From a virus: 30,997 bases of DNA. The stretch is taken from positions 1 to 30,997 of the IMG/VR virus record IMGVR_UViG_3300032057_000003, one strand, 5' to 3'. A program made the translations under genes and the position numbers. This document shows, one piece after another, positions 1 through 6,386 of this stretch. The number at the start of each line of letters is the position of its first letter. Position 1 is the stretch's first letter. Under the pieces are notes generated by a model. The model was not told the origin of the DNA. It worked only from the letters and a program-made list of their open reading frames with translations, and made no database searches.

Positions 1-50
1 CTGTCCTGGAGGCAGGCACGGATAACGTCAAGGGAAAGCGCGTCGTTCAT
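1..50 (-). CDS. Start of a leftward gene, cut by the window edge
   Basis: An ATG reads leftward from position 50 and stays open to the edge, giving only 16 complete codons (MNDALSLDVIRACLQD). A GGAG-type Shine-Dalgarno lies a few bases upstream on the minus strand, and a good minus-strand promoter lies at 109-137. The fragment is too short to assign a family. Its divergent position opposite the recombination operon is where temperate phages often keep a regulator, but nothing in the visible residues shows that. Confidence 0.5.
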   Translation of the reverse strand, partial: MNDALSLDVIRACLQD

Positions 51-84
51 TTCCACTCCACTGTAACTTTTCTGCGATTAGGTG

Positions 85-113
85 TTGACACCATACGATT
101 GTGTGACTATAGT
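85..113 (+). promoter_or_regulatory. Sigma70-type promoter of the recombination operon
   Basis: TTGACA at 85-90 is followed by exactly 17 bp and TATAGT at 108-113, a near-consensus promoter reading right into the gene at 177. The -35 sits inside a near-palindrome, GGTGTTGACACC (81-92). The -10 sits inside the palindrome ACTATAGT (106-113), which is flanked by GTGT and ACAC. These symmetric sites could be operators. No other strong promoter is evident before the terminator at 4560, so this one probably drives all six genes to 4548. Confidence 0.75.
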
Positions 114-137
114 ACACGCGCGCATTGAGCTTGACAA
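109..137 (-). promoter_or_regulatory. Opposed promoter overlapping the operon promoter
   Basis: On the minus strand TTGTCA (137 to 132), a 17-bp spacer and TACTAT (114 to 109) make a good promoter for the leftward gene that starts at 50. Its -10 overlaps the -10 of the rightward promoter, so polymerase cannot occupy both at once. This is read directly from the spacing and hexamers; activity is inferred. Confidence 0.6.
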
Positions 138-176
138 GCCGACAGCGCAAAAACAATCAGGAAAGGAGAGACCACA

Positions 177-857
177 ATGGTCACAATCAAGAGCACGCGC
201 TCTCTTTCGCAGGAGAGCGGAGTAAAGGTACTTGTTTATGGGCAGGCTGGCGCGGGGAAAACGTCGCTGATTCCGACGTTACCCGCGCCGATTGTTTTAT
301 CGGCGGAAGGCGGCCTGCTTTCAATCAGAGAGCATGATCTGCCTTATATCGAAATCGCCACGATGGAAGACCTGCGGGAAGCGTACCGCTTTCTCAGAGA
401 CAGCCACGACGCGCGGGAATACAAGAGCGTGGCGATTGACTCGCTCAGCGAGGTTGCCGAAGTCGTTCTTGCCGCCGAGAAGCGCAACACTAAAGATGCG
501 CGCCAAGCCTATATGGCGATGCAGGACGCTATGTATGACCTGATCAGAGCCTTCAGGGACTTGCCGGGGCGTCACGTCTATGCTTCGGCGAAACTCGAAA
601 AGGCGCAAGACGAAATGGGGCGGATACTATACTCCCCATCAATGCCGGGGCAGAAGACCGGGCAATCATTGCCCTACTTTTTTGACGAGGTGCTGGCACT
701 GCGAGTTGAGAGAGACGCCGAAGGCACGCCGCACCGCGCGCTGCTTTGCCAGCCCGACGGGTTATGGGTTGCTAAGGACCGATCGGGAAAGTTGGACTTT
801 TGGGAAGCCCCAGACTTGGGGGTAATCATCAATAAGATCACGGGAGGAAGCAAATGA
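177..857 (+). CDS. Sak4-like RecA-fold phage recombination ATPase
   Basis: A 226-residue P-loop ATPase. Walker A is GQAGAGKT at residues 22-29, and a Walker B-like strand with conserved acid lies in YKSVAIDSLSEV near residues 81-92. The size and layout fit the phage nucleotide-binding family (AAA_24, Sak4-like), short RecA-like ATPases that act in single-strand annealing and recombination-dependent replication with a phage ssDNA-binding protein. That partner is probably the DUF669-type protein two genes downstream. The start is set by AGGAAAGGAG before ATG 177, and the stop overlaps the next start (ATGA). The RecA-like fold is clear; the Sak4 role is inferred from context. Confidence 0.85.
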   Translation: MVTIKSTRSLSQESGVKVLVYGQAGAGKTSLIPTLPAPIVLSAEGGLLSIREHDLPYIEIATMEDLREAYRFLRDSHDAREYKSVAIDSLSEVAEVVLAAEKRNTKDARQAYMAMQDAMYDLIRAFRDLPGRHVYASAKLEKAQDEMGRILYSPSMPGQKTGQSLPYFFDEVLALRVERDAEGTPHRALLCQPDGLWVAKDRSGKLDFWEAPDLGVIINKITGGSK

Positions 858-1276
858 ACACAAAACCCTATGACTCTCTTCTAGAAACTATGCTGGTCGA
901 ATGGCGCGTTGCTAAGCAACTCGAACAAGAAGCCACGCGCCGCCGGCGAGGCATTGAAGACGGAATCAAGGCTCTTATCAACTTTGACGAGAGCCGAGAA
1001 GGAAACATAGCGCTACCGTTTGACGGTGGGCGCGTGGTTATCACGGCACGTCTTGATCACAAGGTTGACGGAACGCTAGCGCGTCAACTTGCTACCAAGA
1101 ATCACCTAGAAGACTGGCTTGAGCGCATTTTTCGCTGGAAGCCAGAGCTTGAAGTCCGGGCGTGGAAAAAAGCGCCCGAATACGTGACACAAGTATTTGC
1201 CCCGGCAATCACCACCAAGCCAGGGCGGGCAACATTTTCCCTTGAACTTGAACTTGAGAAAGGAGACGGACAATGA
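854..1276 (+). CDS. DUF7173-like phage protein of unknown function
   Basis: A 140-residue protein with an N-terminal charged helix (about residues 8-35, LLETMLVEWRVAKQLEQEAT onward). It is followed by a beta-rich middle (GGRVVITARLDHKVD) and a C-terminal segment ending in KPGRATFSLELELE. This helix-then-strand layout resembles the small DUF7173-like proteins found next to phage recombination ATPases; the match is from memory of the pattern and is tentative. The gene overlaps both neighbours by 4 bp, so it is translationally coupled to the ATPase and the ssDNA-binding protein, which suggests an accessory role in the same complex. Confidence 0.65.
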   Translation: MNTKPYDSLLETMLVEWRVAKQLEQEATRRRRGIEDGIKALINFDESREGNIALPFDGGRVVITARLDHKVDGTLARQLATKNHLEDWLERIFRWKPELEVRAWKKAPEYVTQVFAPAITTKPGRATFSLELELEKGDGQ

Positions 1277-1788
1277 AACTCGACGAAATCATTCGTTTTG
1301 ACGAACTACCTGACAACGAGCTTGCCGTCGTGCCAGCAGGCTGGTACACGGCCACCATTGCGGAAGCCGAAGTCAAAACCAGCAAGCGTGGCGACGGACA
1401 GTATCTTTCGATTCGATACACCATACTAGGGCCAACGCACCAGGGGCGTAGCGTGTACGGCAACGTCACGCTGCGCAACGCCAGCGAGACGGCTACGAGA
1501 ATCGGCCGTGCGCAACTGAAAGAGCTGATGGGCGCGGCTGGACTTACGCAGCTTTCGGACACCGACCAGCTTGTGGGCGCGACGCTTCAGGTGCGAGTCG
1601 CGGTTAGAGACGACTCGCAATACGGGCAAAGTAATGACGTGAGAGGATGGAAGCCAGCGAGCGCACAGTCTCAAGCGTTACCGCCCACCGTCTTTTCCCC
1701 CCAACCGCCAGTATCCCAGCCGCCAGCATCAGCGCAAATAGCAGCTCAACCGCAGCCACGCCCGTTCGCACGTCCGCCATGGGCGTGA
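1273..1788 (+). CDS. DUF669-type single-stranded DNA-binding protein
   Basis: A 171-residue protein whose first 130 residues match the DUF669 pattern: PAGWYTATIAEAEVKTSKRGDG, then LSIRYTILGPTHQGRSVYGNVTL, and an AQLKELMGAAGL helix. DUF669 proteins are phage OB-fold-like proteins regarded as ssDNA-binding proteins and are typically encoded beside Sak/Sak4 ATPases, as here. The last 40 residues are Pro/Gln/Ala-rich and look disordered, like the flexible tail of SSB proteins, but the end is PFARPPWA rather than the acidic tip of SSB. The start overlaps the previous stop (ATGA). Confidence 0.8.
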   Translation: MKLDEIIRFDELPDNELAVVPAGWYTATIAEAEVKTSKRGDGQYLSIRYTILGPTHQGRSVYGNVTLRNASETATRIGRAQLKELMGAAGLTQLSDTDQLVGATLQVRVAVRDDSQYGQSNDVRGWKPASAQSQALPPTVFSPQPPVSQPPASAQIAAQPQPRPFARPPWA

Positions 1789-1818
1789 AGTCGTGACAAT
1801 CTTCTCTCTTTTTCTAAT

Positions 1819-1853
1819 AAACGGCTTCGAGAAAATCAATCTCGAAGCCGTTT
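1819..1853 (+). terminator. Intercistronic hairpin, weak terminator or processing site
   Basis: A perfect 13-bp inverted repeat, AAACGGCTTCGAG (1819-1831) and CTCGAAGCCGTTT (1841-1853), with a 9-base loop. It lies between the DUF669 gene and the nuclease gene. Only three T residues follow, so it is not a strong intrinsic terminator. It may lower read-through, be an RNA processing site, or protect the upstream message. Confidence 0.55.
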
Positions 1854-1882
1854 CTATCAAGCATTGAAGGAGATATGACGCA

Positions 1883-2731
1883 ATGTCCAACTTAGAGCAA
1901 CTAATAGACCAGTATCACGAAAAACACAACGCCAGTGAGCAGTCACGTCCATATTTAGGCTGTTCATCTGCCGGATACCGTTGCGAACGTCGCATCTGGC
2001 TAATGTTTCGTTGGGCTGTTCAAGACCGCCCGTCGGGACGCACGCTTAGAATGTTCCGCCGGGGGCGTGAAGAGGAGCGTTTAGTCTTGGAAGATCTGCG
2101 AGCCATCGGTTGCGTCATTACAGACTGCCAAAAAGAAGTCGTATTGACGCCGCATATCAGAGGACATGTGGACGGAATTATCACCAGCGGCTTGCCCGAC
2201 CACGAAGACGAACAATTCGTGCTGGAAATCAAAACGTTCAGTTCCAACGCCTTTACGCAATTGACGCGAAAAGGCGTCAAAGAAGCTCGCTACGACCACT
2301 GGGTACAGATACAGCTCTATATGCTTGGGCTGCAAATCCCACAAGCCTTGTATTTTGCGGTCTGCAAAGACGACGACCGCCTTTACACCGAAATCGTGCA
2401 GTTTGACGCCGAACGCGCTCAGTCCATTCTCAATAAGCTTGATCGATTGACGATGGAAACCCGGCTTCCACCGCCGATTTCACGTGACCCAACGTGGTGG
2501 GAATGCAAGGGGTGTCCGGCGTATTCCTTCTGTCACGAGCAGTCCGTCGTGACGGCGCGAAACTGTCGGACATGCGCTTACGGCGCGCCAAAGCCCGCAG
2601 GCCTGAATGCTACTCCGTGGGAATGCCAATACGAACCAGTCGCCCCGCAAGAACTTTCTGTACAGCAACAACACCAAGGATGCGAATGCCACGTGCCTTT
2701 GCGCGAATTCACTGATCAGACTTGGAGGTAA
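1883..2731 (+). CDS. Cas4/AddB-like Fe-S PD-(D/E)XK nuclease
   Basis: A 282-residue RecB-family nuclease. The catalytic motifs are visible as D97 in HVDGII, E115-x-K117 in LEIKT, and the QxxY-type motif at Q144 (QLYML). One N-terminal cysteine (C34, YRCERR) and a C-terminal C208-x2-C211-x5-C217 cluster match the four-cysteine [4Fe-4S] arrangement of Cas4 and AddB nucleases. About 60 further residues follow with four more Cys (CRTC, CECH), possibly a zinc site. Start ATG 1883 follows AAGGAG; an earlier ATG at 1875 is out of frame. In this operon it most likely processes DNA ends for recombination. No cas1 or cas2 is nearby. Confidence 0.82.
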   Translation: MSNLEQLIDQYHEKHNASEQSRPYLGCSSAGYRCERRIWLMFRWAVQDRPSGRTLRMFRRGREEERLVLEDLRAIGCVITDCQKEVVLTPHIRGHVDGIITSGLPDHEDEQFVLEIKTFSSNAFTQLTRKGVKEARYDHWVQIQLYMLGLQIPQALYFAVCKDDDRLYTEIVQFDAERAQSILNKLDRLTMETRLPPPISRDPTWWECKGCPAYSFCHEQSVVTARNCRTCAYGAPKPAGLNATPWECQYEPVAPQELSVQQQHQGCECHVPLREFTDQTWR

Positions 2732-2737
2732 AACGCA

Positions 2738-4339
2738 ATGCAGCTTCGAGATTACCAACAAAGAGCACTTGATCAGCTTTACGACTGGTTTACACGCTAC
2801 GAAGGCAACCCTTGCATCGTCCTGCCGACGGGCGCAGGCAAAAGCCACGTCGTTGCCGCATTGTGCAAAGACGCCCTGACACAATGGCCTGAGACCAGAA
2901 TCCTGATGCTCACCCACGCCAAAGAGTTGATAGAGCAGAACTTAGAGAAGCTTCTGCTTCACTGGCCAAACGCGCCAGTCGGCGTGTACAGCGCCAGCGT
3001 AGGGCGAAAACAACTCGGTTACCCCATCACCTATGCCGGAATCCAGTCAATCTGGCGACGCGCCGAAGACGTGGGACACGTTGATCTCGTTATCATTGAC
3101 GAGGCGCACCTGGTGTCGCACAAAGATACCGGAATGTACAGGACGTTCCTTGACGCATTGACGCGAATCAACCCCCGCCTTCGCGTCGTCGGACTGACCG
3201 CCACGCCGTTCCGGTTGGGGCACGGGATGATTACCGATCCACCGGCAATCTTTTCCAAGCCCCTTATCAAGCCAGCGTCTCTGACAGAGCTTATCGCCAA
3301 AGGGTATCTTGCGCCATTACAAAGTAAGGCCACGGACACAACTTACGACGTGTCTAACGTCGCCAAACGCAATGGCGATTACGTTGAAAGCGAACTCCAG
3401 GCGGCGGTTGACAAAGACGAGTTGAACCGGTCGGTTGTGGACGAAATTATCGCCCGCGCCGGCAACCGCCGCTCGTGGCTTGTGTTCTGCGCTGGCGTCG
3501 AACACGCCGAACATATCGCTGAAGAACTCCGACAGCGCGGCATTGAAGCCGCGTGCATCACCGGCGAGACCCCAAAAACAGAGCGCGAACGACTGATTGG
3601 CGCGTTCAAGGCAGGCAGAATTCGAGCACTGACCAACGCCAACGTACTGACAACCGGGTTCGACCACCCGGACGTTGACCTGATAGCAATGCTTCGCCCG
3701 ACCGAATCGCCAGGGCTGTACGTCCAGATGGCAGGACGCGGATTGCGCCCGAAATCCCACACCGACCACTGTCTAGTGCTGGATTTTGCCGGCGTCGTTG
3801 AGCGGCATGGTCCAATCACAGCCGTCGAGCCGCCAGAAAAGAACGGCAACGGAAGCGGACGCGCGCCAGTCAAGAAGTGCCCACAGTGCCGGGAAATCGT
3901 CCACGCCAAAGTCAAGGAATGCCCAGCGTGCGGCTACGAATTTCCACCAGCCGAGCGCACGGTCAACCTATGGTTACGTGACGCCGATATTATGGGCGGC
4001 GCCGTAGAAACTCACGCCATCACGCGCTGGCATTGGATGCCGCACTACAGTCCCTACAGCGGGCGCTGGCTGCTACTGTGCGAGTATCACACTACGTCTC
4101 CAAGACTGGTTATCACTCAGTATCTCACGCTCTTTTATCCGGGCTTCCCCGGACGCCGTGCCCAAGCCGACCTCGAAGCCCTGCTGGGTGAACCACTTCC
4201 CCAGCTTCAGGGAGACGAACAGGAAAAGCTCCAAAAGCTTACAAACATTCTCAATCAAAAGCCTGCACCGTCTGAAATTTCTTTCATTAGAGACGGCAAA
4301 TTCTTTCGGATTATTTCCGCTAAATGGAGGCTGTTATGA
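2738..4339 (+). CDS. SF2 DEAH-box helicase with zinc ribbon
   Basis: A 533-residue DEAD/DEAH helicase. Motifs in order: Q-motif-like LRDYQQRA at residue 3, Walker A LPTGAGKS near 28-36, DEAH near residue 121 (VIIDEAH), motif III-like GLTATPFR, and motif VI QMAGRGLR near 331. A zinc ribbon, CPQC and CPACG, follows at about 381-400. The C-terminal 130 residues include a Trp/Tyr-rich stretch and are unassigned. This resembles the RecQ/UvsW/RadD-like helicases phages use for branch migration or replication restart. It begins 7 bp after the nuclease, so the two probably act together as a helicase-nuclease pair. The exact substrate is unknown. Confidence 0.88.
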   Translation: MQLRDYQQRALDQLYDWFTRYEGNPCIVLPTGAGKSHVVAALCKDALTQWPETRILMLTHAKELIEQNLEKLLLHWPNAPVGVYSASVGRKQLGYPITYAGIQSIWRRAEDVGHVDLVIIDEAHLVSHKDTGMYRTFLDALTRINPRLRVVGLTATPFRLGHGMITDPPAIFSKPLIKPASLTELIAKGYLAPLQSKATDTTYDVSNVAKRNGDYVESELQAAVDKDELNRSVVDEIIARAGNRRSWLVFCAGVEHAEHIAEELRQRGIEAACITGETPKTERERLIGAFKAGRIRALTNANVLTTGFDHPDVDLIAMLRPTESPGLYVQMAGRGLRPKSHTDHCLVLDFAGVVERHGPITAVEPPEKNGNGSGRAPVKKCPQCREIVHAKVKECPACGYEFPPAERTVNLWLRDADIMGGAVETHAITRWHWMPHYSPYSGRWLLLCEYHTTSPRLVITQYLTLFYPGFPGRRAQADLEALLGEPLPQLQGDEQEKLQKLTNILNQKPAPSEISFIRDGKFFRIISAKWRLL

Positions 4340-4548
4340 GACCGCCAGAACCCGATTTCGTTCGCGAATGGCGCGAGATTATCCGCGCCCCACATACAGG
4401 TCAAAACCCGCCGATACCCAAGTGCTGTCACACCTGCTGGTGCTACGACCAAAACGGCTTTTGCCAACACTATCAGGACTACCCGCCGCCGGATTTCGCC
4501 GCCCGCCAAGACGCTTGCGAGTGGTGGGTTGACGAGCTACCGTTCTAG
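4324..4548 (+). CDS. Small Cys-rich putative zinc-binding protein
   Basis: A 74-residue protein overlapping the helicase 3' end by 16 bp, with the Shine-Dalgarno AATGGAGG inside the helicase gene. The middle holds CCHTCWCYDQNGFCQHY, then DACEWWVDELPF at the end, so five Cys and two His could bind a metal ion. Small C-x2-C...C-x-H proteins with a terminal CxWW pattern occur in phage replication regions, but the function is not known. It is the last gene of the left operon and is followed at once by a terminator. Confidence 0.65.
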   Translation: MEAVMRPPEPDFVREWREIIRAPHTGQNPPIPKCCHTCWCYDQNGFCQHYQDYPPPDFAARQDACEWWVDELPF

Positions 4549-4559
4549 CCCACACGCCG

Positions 4560-4589
4560 CGCCGGGACACCCTCCCGGCGTTTGTTTTT
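4560..4589 (+). terminator. Rho-independent terminator of the left operon
   Basis: CGCCGGGA (4560-4567) pairs perfectly with TCCCGGCG (4573-4580) across a 5-base loop, followed by TTTGTTTTT. It starts 12 bp after the stop of the last gene in the left operon. Confidence 0.9.
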
Positions 4590-4700
4590 CCAGCCACGCC
4601 AGCCGGCACCCCGCCAGGACGACAGAACTACCCCGCGAACCGCCCTCAGAACGGCTTTTCAGCCCCAAAACGCCAAATTCGCGAAACCCGCATGGATATT

Positions 4701-4743
4701 GGGCGAACTGGGCGAACTGGCGCGAACTCAATTGTCAGTTCGC
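4701..4743. repeat. GCGAACT iterons, three direct and one inverted
   Basis: GGGCGAACT occurs back to back at 4701-4709 and 4710-4718, then GGCGCGAACT at 4719-4728, and the inverted copy AGTTCGC at 4737-4743. The same heptamer returns as an inverted pair inside the large hairpin (4962-4968 and 5004-5010). The arrangement suggests binding sites for a replication or partition protein. Confidence 0.6.
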
Positions 4744-4934
4744 TCACTGGCAATTCCCAGCTAAACCCAGTCAGGTCAATAGGTTACGCGCAAAAATCCG
4801 CACCGGCGCGAAAAACCGCTCCCGGGACGCCAGCCGGAAAGCTGGAAAAATACGCCAGGTAGCTAGAAAAACCACCCATTTTTCACGTTATCAGACTGGA
4901 AAAACATCAAAAATCAATGAAAAAATCTTTACCG

Positions 4935-5060
4935 AACCGGCAGGGGGGCAAGGCGCGCGACGCGAACTCAGCGGGGGGTATAGCCCCTTAAGGGCTACCC
5001 CGCCAGTTCGCTAGCGAGCCGGGCGAGTTCGGTTCGCCCGCCCTTGCCCCCCTGCCGGTT
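4935..5060. repeat. 126-bp nested inverted repeat (cruciform)
   Basis: A perfect 19-bp outer stem pairs 4935-4953 (starting AACCGGCAGGGGGG) with 5042-5060. Inside are two separate hairpins. One has nested stems GCGAACT/AGTTCGC (4962-4968/5004-5010), GCGGGG/CCCCGC (4971-4976/4998-5003) and a TAGCCC/GGGCTA tip. The other is GGGCGA/TCGCCC (5021-5026/5034-5039). The word ACTGGAAAAAC flanks the block on both sides, near 4891 and 5064. The shape is a three-way junction, unlike a simple terminator. Confidence 0.75.
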
Positions 5061-5102
5061 TTTACTGGAAAAACAAAAAACCAAAACTGAGTTCAAAATT
5101 TT

Positions 5103-5122
5103 CCAGCCGGTTCGTCGGCTGG
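5103..5122. repeat. Short hairpin CCAGCCG/CGGCTGG
   Basis: A 7-bp perfect stem with a GTTCGT loop, lying 43 bp after the large cruciform. The downstream GTAGACTTTTACC has only a short T run, so a terminator role is doubtful. Confidence 0.5.
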
Positions 5123-5170
5123 GTAGACTTTTACCCCCTTGGTGTCCACCTAAGATGCCCGCCAATGCCC

Positions 5171-5256
5171 CTAAAACCGCTTATAGCGCATTTTGAGAGA
5201 AGCGCTCGTAGGGATATACGTGCCACGGGGTTCCGGCGGCTTATAAGCGGTTTTAG
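5171..5256. repeat. 15-bp inverted repeat in the non-coding region
   Basis: CTAAAACCGCTTATA (5171-5185) pairs perfectly with its reverse complement at 5242-5256, 56 bp apart. It could form a second cruciform or be a pair of protein-binding sites in the putative origin. Confidence 0.65.
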
Positions 5257-5856
5257 CGGTTTCTCTGGGGAACCGGTTCGCCCTGGCGGACGCCGGTTCG
5301 CGGTTCGGTCGAACGAGACTGGAAAGACTCCCCGGCGGCGCAAAAACTTCTCTCCTAGCGCTTTCAGGATTGTGGGACTGTGCAGTTGTGCCCCTGGCGT
5401 TTTCTGAGTGCTTTGATAGTTAAAACTCCCCGCTGTAGGCGACTGCTAGAAGCCGTAATAACTTTGGATTTTTCTCGAGACTAAACCTGTTTTTCTTTTG
5501 CTTTTTTTGCGCAATAAAACTTTTTTTTCTTTGGCTTTCTTTTGGATTTATGTCTCAAATTCTTTTAGGCAAAAGCTTGATAAGTGCGTGGGTCTAAAAA
5601 ATAACCCGGCACAGCGGAAAACTGTAACCGGGCGTGAAGACGCGAGCTTCTCGGTGCCTGACATGCTGCGGCCCGCCCAACGTCCCGTCCGGTGTTGGGA
5701 TGTTGGGGGGTGCATTGCTTCGTATTCTGCAATAAGCTTGACCCGAAAAGCGAGCCGAAACTCCGTGCCGCCGCCGGGAAAGCTGGAAAACTCGAAGGCT
5801 TTTTGCGGTCGAGTGTTCCACGGCTGTTCCACGGCGCGAAAGGTTCGTACATATAA

Positions 5857-5904
5857 ACTCGCACTCTGCTTCCCTTCGATACTCGCACTCTGCTTCCGTT
5901 CGAT
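5857..5904. repeat. Two tandem 24-bp repeats upstream of the mini-array promoter
   Basis: The 24-bp unit beginning ACTCGCACTCTGCTTCC occurs at 5857-5880 and again, abutting, at 5881-5904 with a single C/G difference. The second copy ends 2 bp before the -35 hexamer at 5907. This placement suggests operator or activator sites for the array promoter. Confidence 0.7.
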
Positions 5905-5906
5905 AA

Positions 5907-5935
5907 TTGCGAACAAGCGTGAACTGAGGTATGAT
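5907..5935 (+). promoter_or_regulatory. Promoter of the CRISPR-like mini-array
   Basis: TTGCGA (5907-5912), 17 bp, then TATGAT (5930-5935). The first repeat begins 5 bp later at 5941, so transcription would start at or within the first few bases of repeat 1. There is therefore no room for a conventional leader RNA. Confidence 0.65.
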
Positions 5936-5940
5936 GTCCG

Positions 5941-6136
5941 GCAATAAAATCTTTGATGCCGAAAGGCGTTGATCACGGTGGAAGCCCCGTGGGTGTCGTA
6001 GCCCAACTTATGGGTGCAAAAATCTTTGATGCCGAAAGGCGTTGATCACCGCTCCATCCGTTGCAGGTTCAGCACTGTCTCGCGTGCAAAAATCTTTGAT
6101 GCCGAAAGGCGTTGATCACTCAAAGGCGTTGATTAC
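5941..6136 (+). CRISPR. Mini-CRISPR array: 3 repeats, 2 spacers, no cas genes
   Basis: A 36-bp repeat occurs at 5941-5976, 6014-6049 and 6084-6119. Copies 2 and 3 are identical; copy 1 differs only in its first five bases. The spacers are unrelated to each other: 37 bp (5977-6013) and 34 bp (6050-6083). A truncated copy of the repeat's last 16 bases, with two changes, follows at 6121-6136. In + strand RNA each repeat folds as GAUGCC-GAAA-GGCGUU, a stem with a GNRA loop whose G-U pairs exist only in this orientation. This agrees with the upstream promoter. No cas gene is in the window, so host Cas proteins would be needed. Confidence 0.8.
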
Positions 6137-6209
6137 ATTACGAAACCGCTTCTGATTCAGGGTTGTGCCTCCTAAGGGCTCACGCACCCAGCATTGCCAA
6201 GAACCCTTC

Positions 6210-6235
6210 TTGACAGCTCGCTTTGACAACTCGCT
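6210..6235 (+). repeat. Tandem 13-bp repeat starting with TTGACA
   Basis: TTGACAGCTCGCT (6210-6222) is followed directly by TTGACAACTCGCT (6223-6235). Each copy begins with a perfect -35-like hexamer, but no good -10 is found at 16-18 bp from either. It may be a regulator site rather than a promoter. Confidence 0.5.
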
Positions 6236-6274
6236 GGCGTTTCTAGCCTAGACGAAAAGACGCCGGGACGCTCT

Positions 6275-6309
6275 TTCCGACGTTGCTAAAAAAAAAGTCG
6301 GAACTTTTT
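6275..6309 (+). terminator. Possible terminator, overlapping the next promoter's upstream element
   Basis: TTCCGAC (6275-6281) pairs with GTCGGAA (6297-6303), then CTTTTT. It could end the mini-array transcript. The right arm and A-tract are also the conserved upstream part of the promoter cassette for the gene at 6387, so the function is ambiguous. Confidence 0.4.
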
Positions 6310-6378
6310 GCTTGACACGCCGTTTAGGAAGGTGTAAGTTTGAACCAAATCACGGGCGGCGGCCCTAAAACGCAGGAG
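6288..6378 (+). promoter_or_regulatory. Cassette promoter and hairpin leader, copy a
   Basis: An A-tract and GTCGGAACTTT lead into TTGACA (6312-6317), 17 bp, and TAAGTT (6335-6340). The leader then carries the hairpin GGGC-GGCG-GCCC (6354-6365) and TAAAACGCAGGAG, the Shine-Dalgarno for ATG 6387. Three further copies of this cassette precede leftward genes at 29933, 30301 and 30676. Confidence 0.85.
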
Positions 6379-6386
6379 CAGTCGCA

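Larger units (their letters stand above)
4590..5906. other. Non-coding, repeat-rich region, candidate replication origin
   Basis: No convincing protein gene lies here. Open frames exist but lack Shine-Dalgarno sites and read as repetitive, low-complexity protein. The region holds iterons at 4701-4743, a large inverted repeat at 4935-5060, a hairpin at 5103-5122, a 15-bp inverted repeat at 5171-5256, many CCGGTTCG/CGAAC words, a pyrimidine- and AT-rich tract at about 5461-5600, and tandem repeats at 5857-5904. Iterons, cruciforms and an AT-rich stretch together are typical of phage or plasmid origins. No DnaA box was recognised. Confidence 0.55.

Noticed and set aside
4529-5014. A 161-residue rightward open frame after the Cys-rich gene
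   Set aside because: It lacks a Shine-Dalgarno, runs through the terminator, iterons and cruciform arm, and its translation is low-complexity Arg/Pro/Ser sequence. Best read as non-coding.
5498-5947. A 149-residue rightward open frame, with overlapping leftward frames of similar length
   Set aside because: No ribosome site, starts in a T-rich tract, runs through the tandem repeats and promoter of the mini-array, and several frames are equally open. No protein-like pattern.
5941-6136. Reading the three repeats as an ordinary tandem repeat or iteron array
   Set aside because: Two unrelated spacers of near-equal, CRISPR-typical length, 36-bp repeats with an internal hairpin and a degenerate end copy fit CRISPR better; iterons normally have short, regular spacing.
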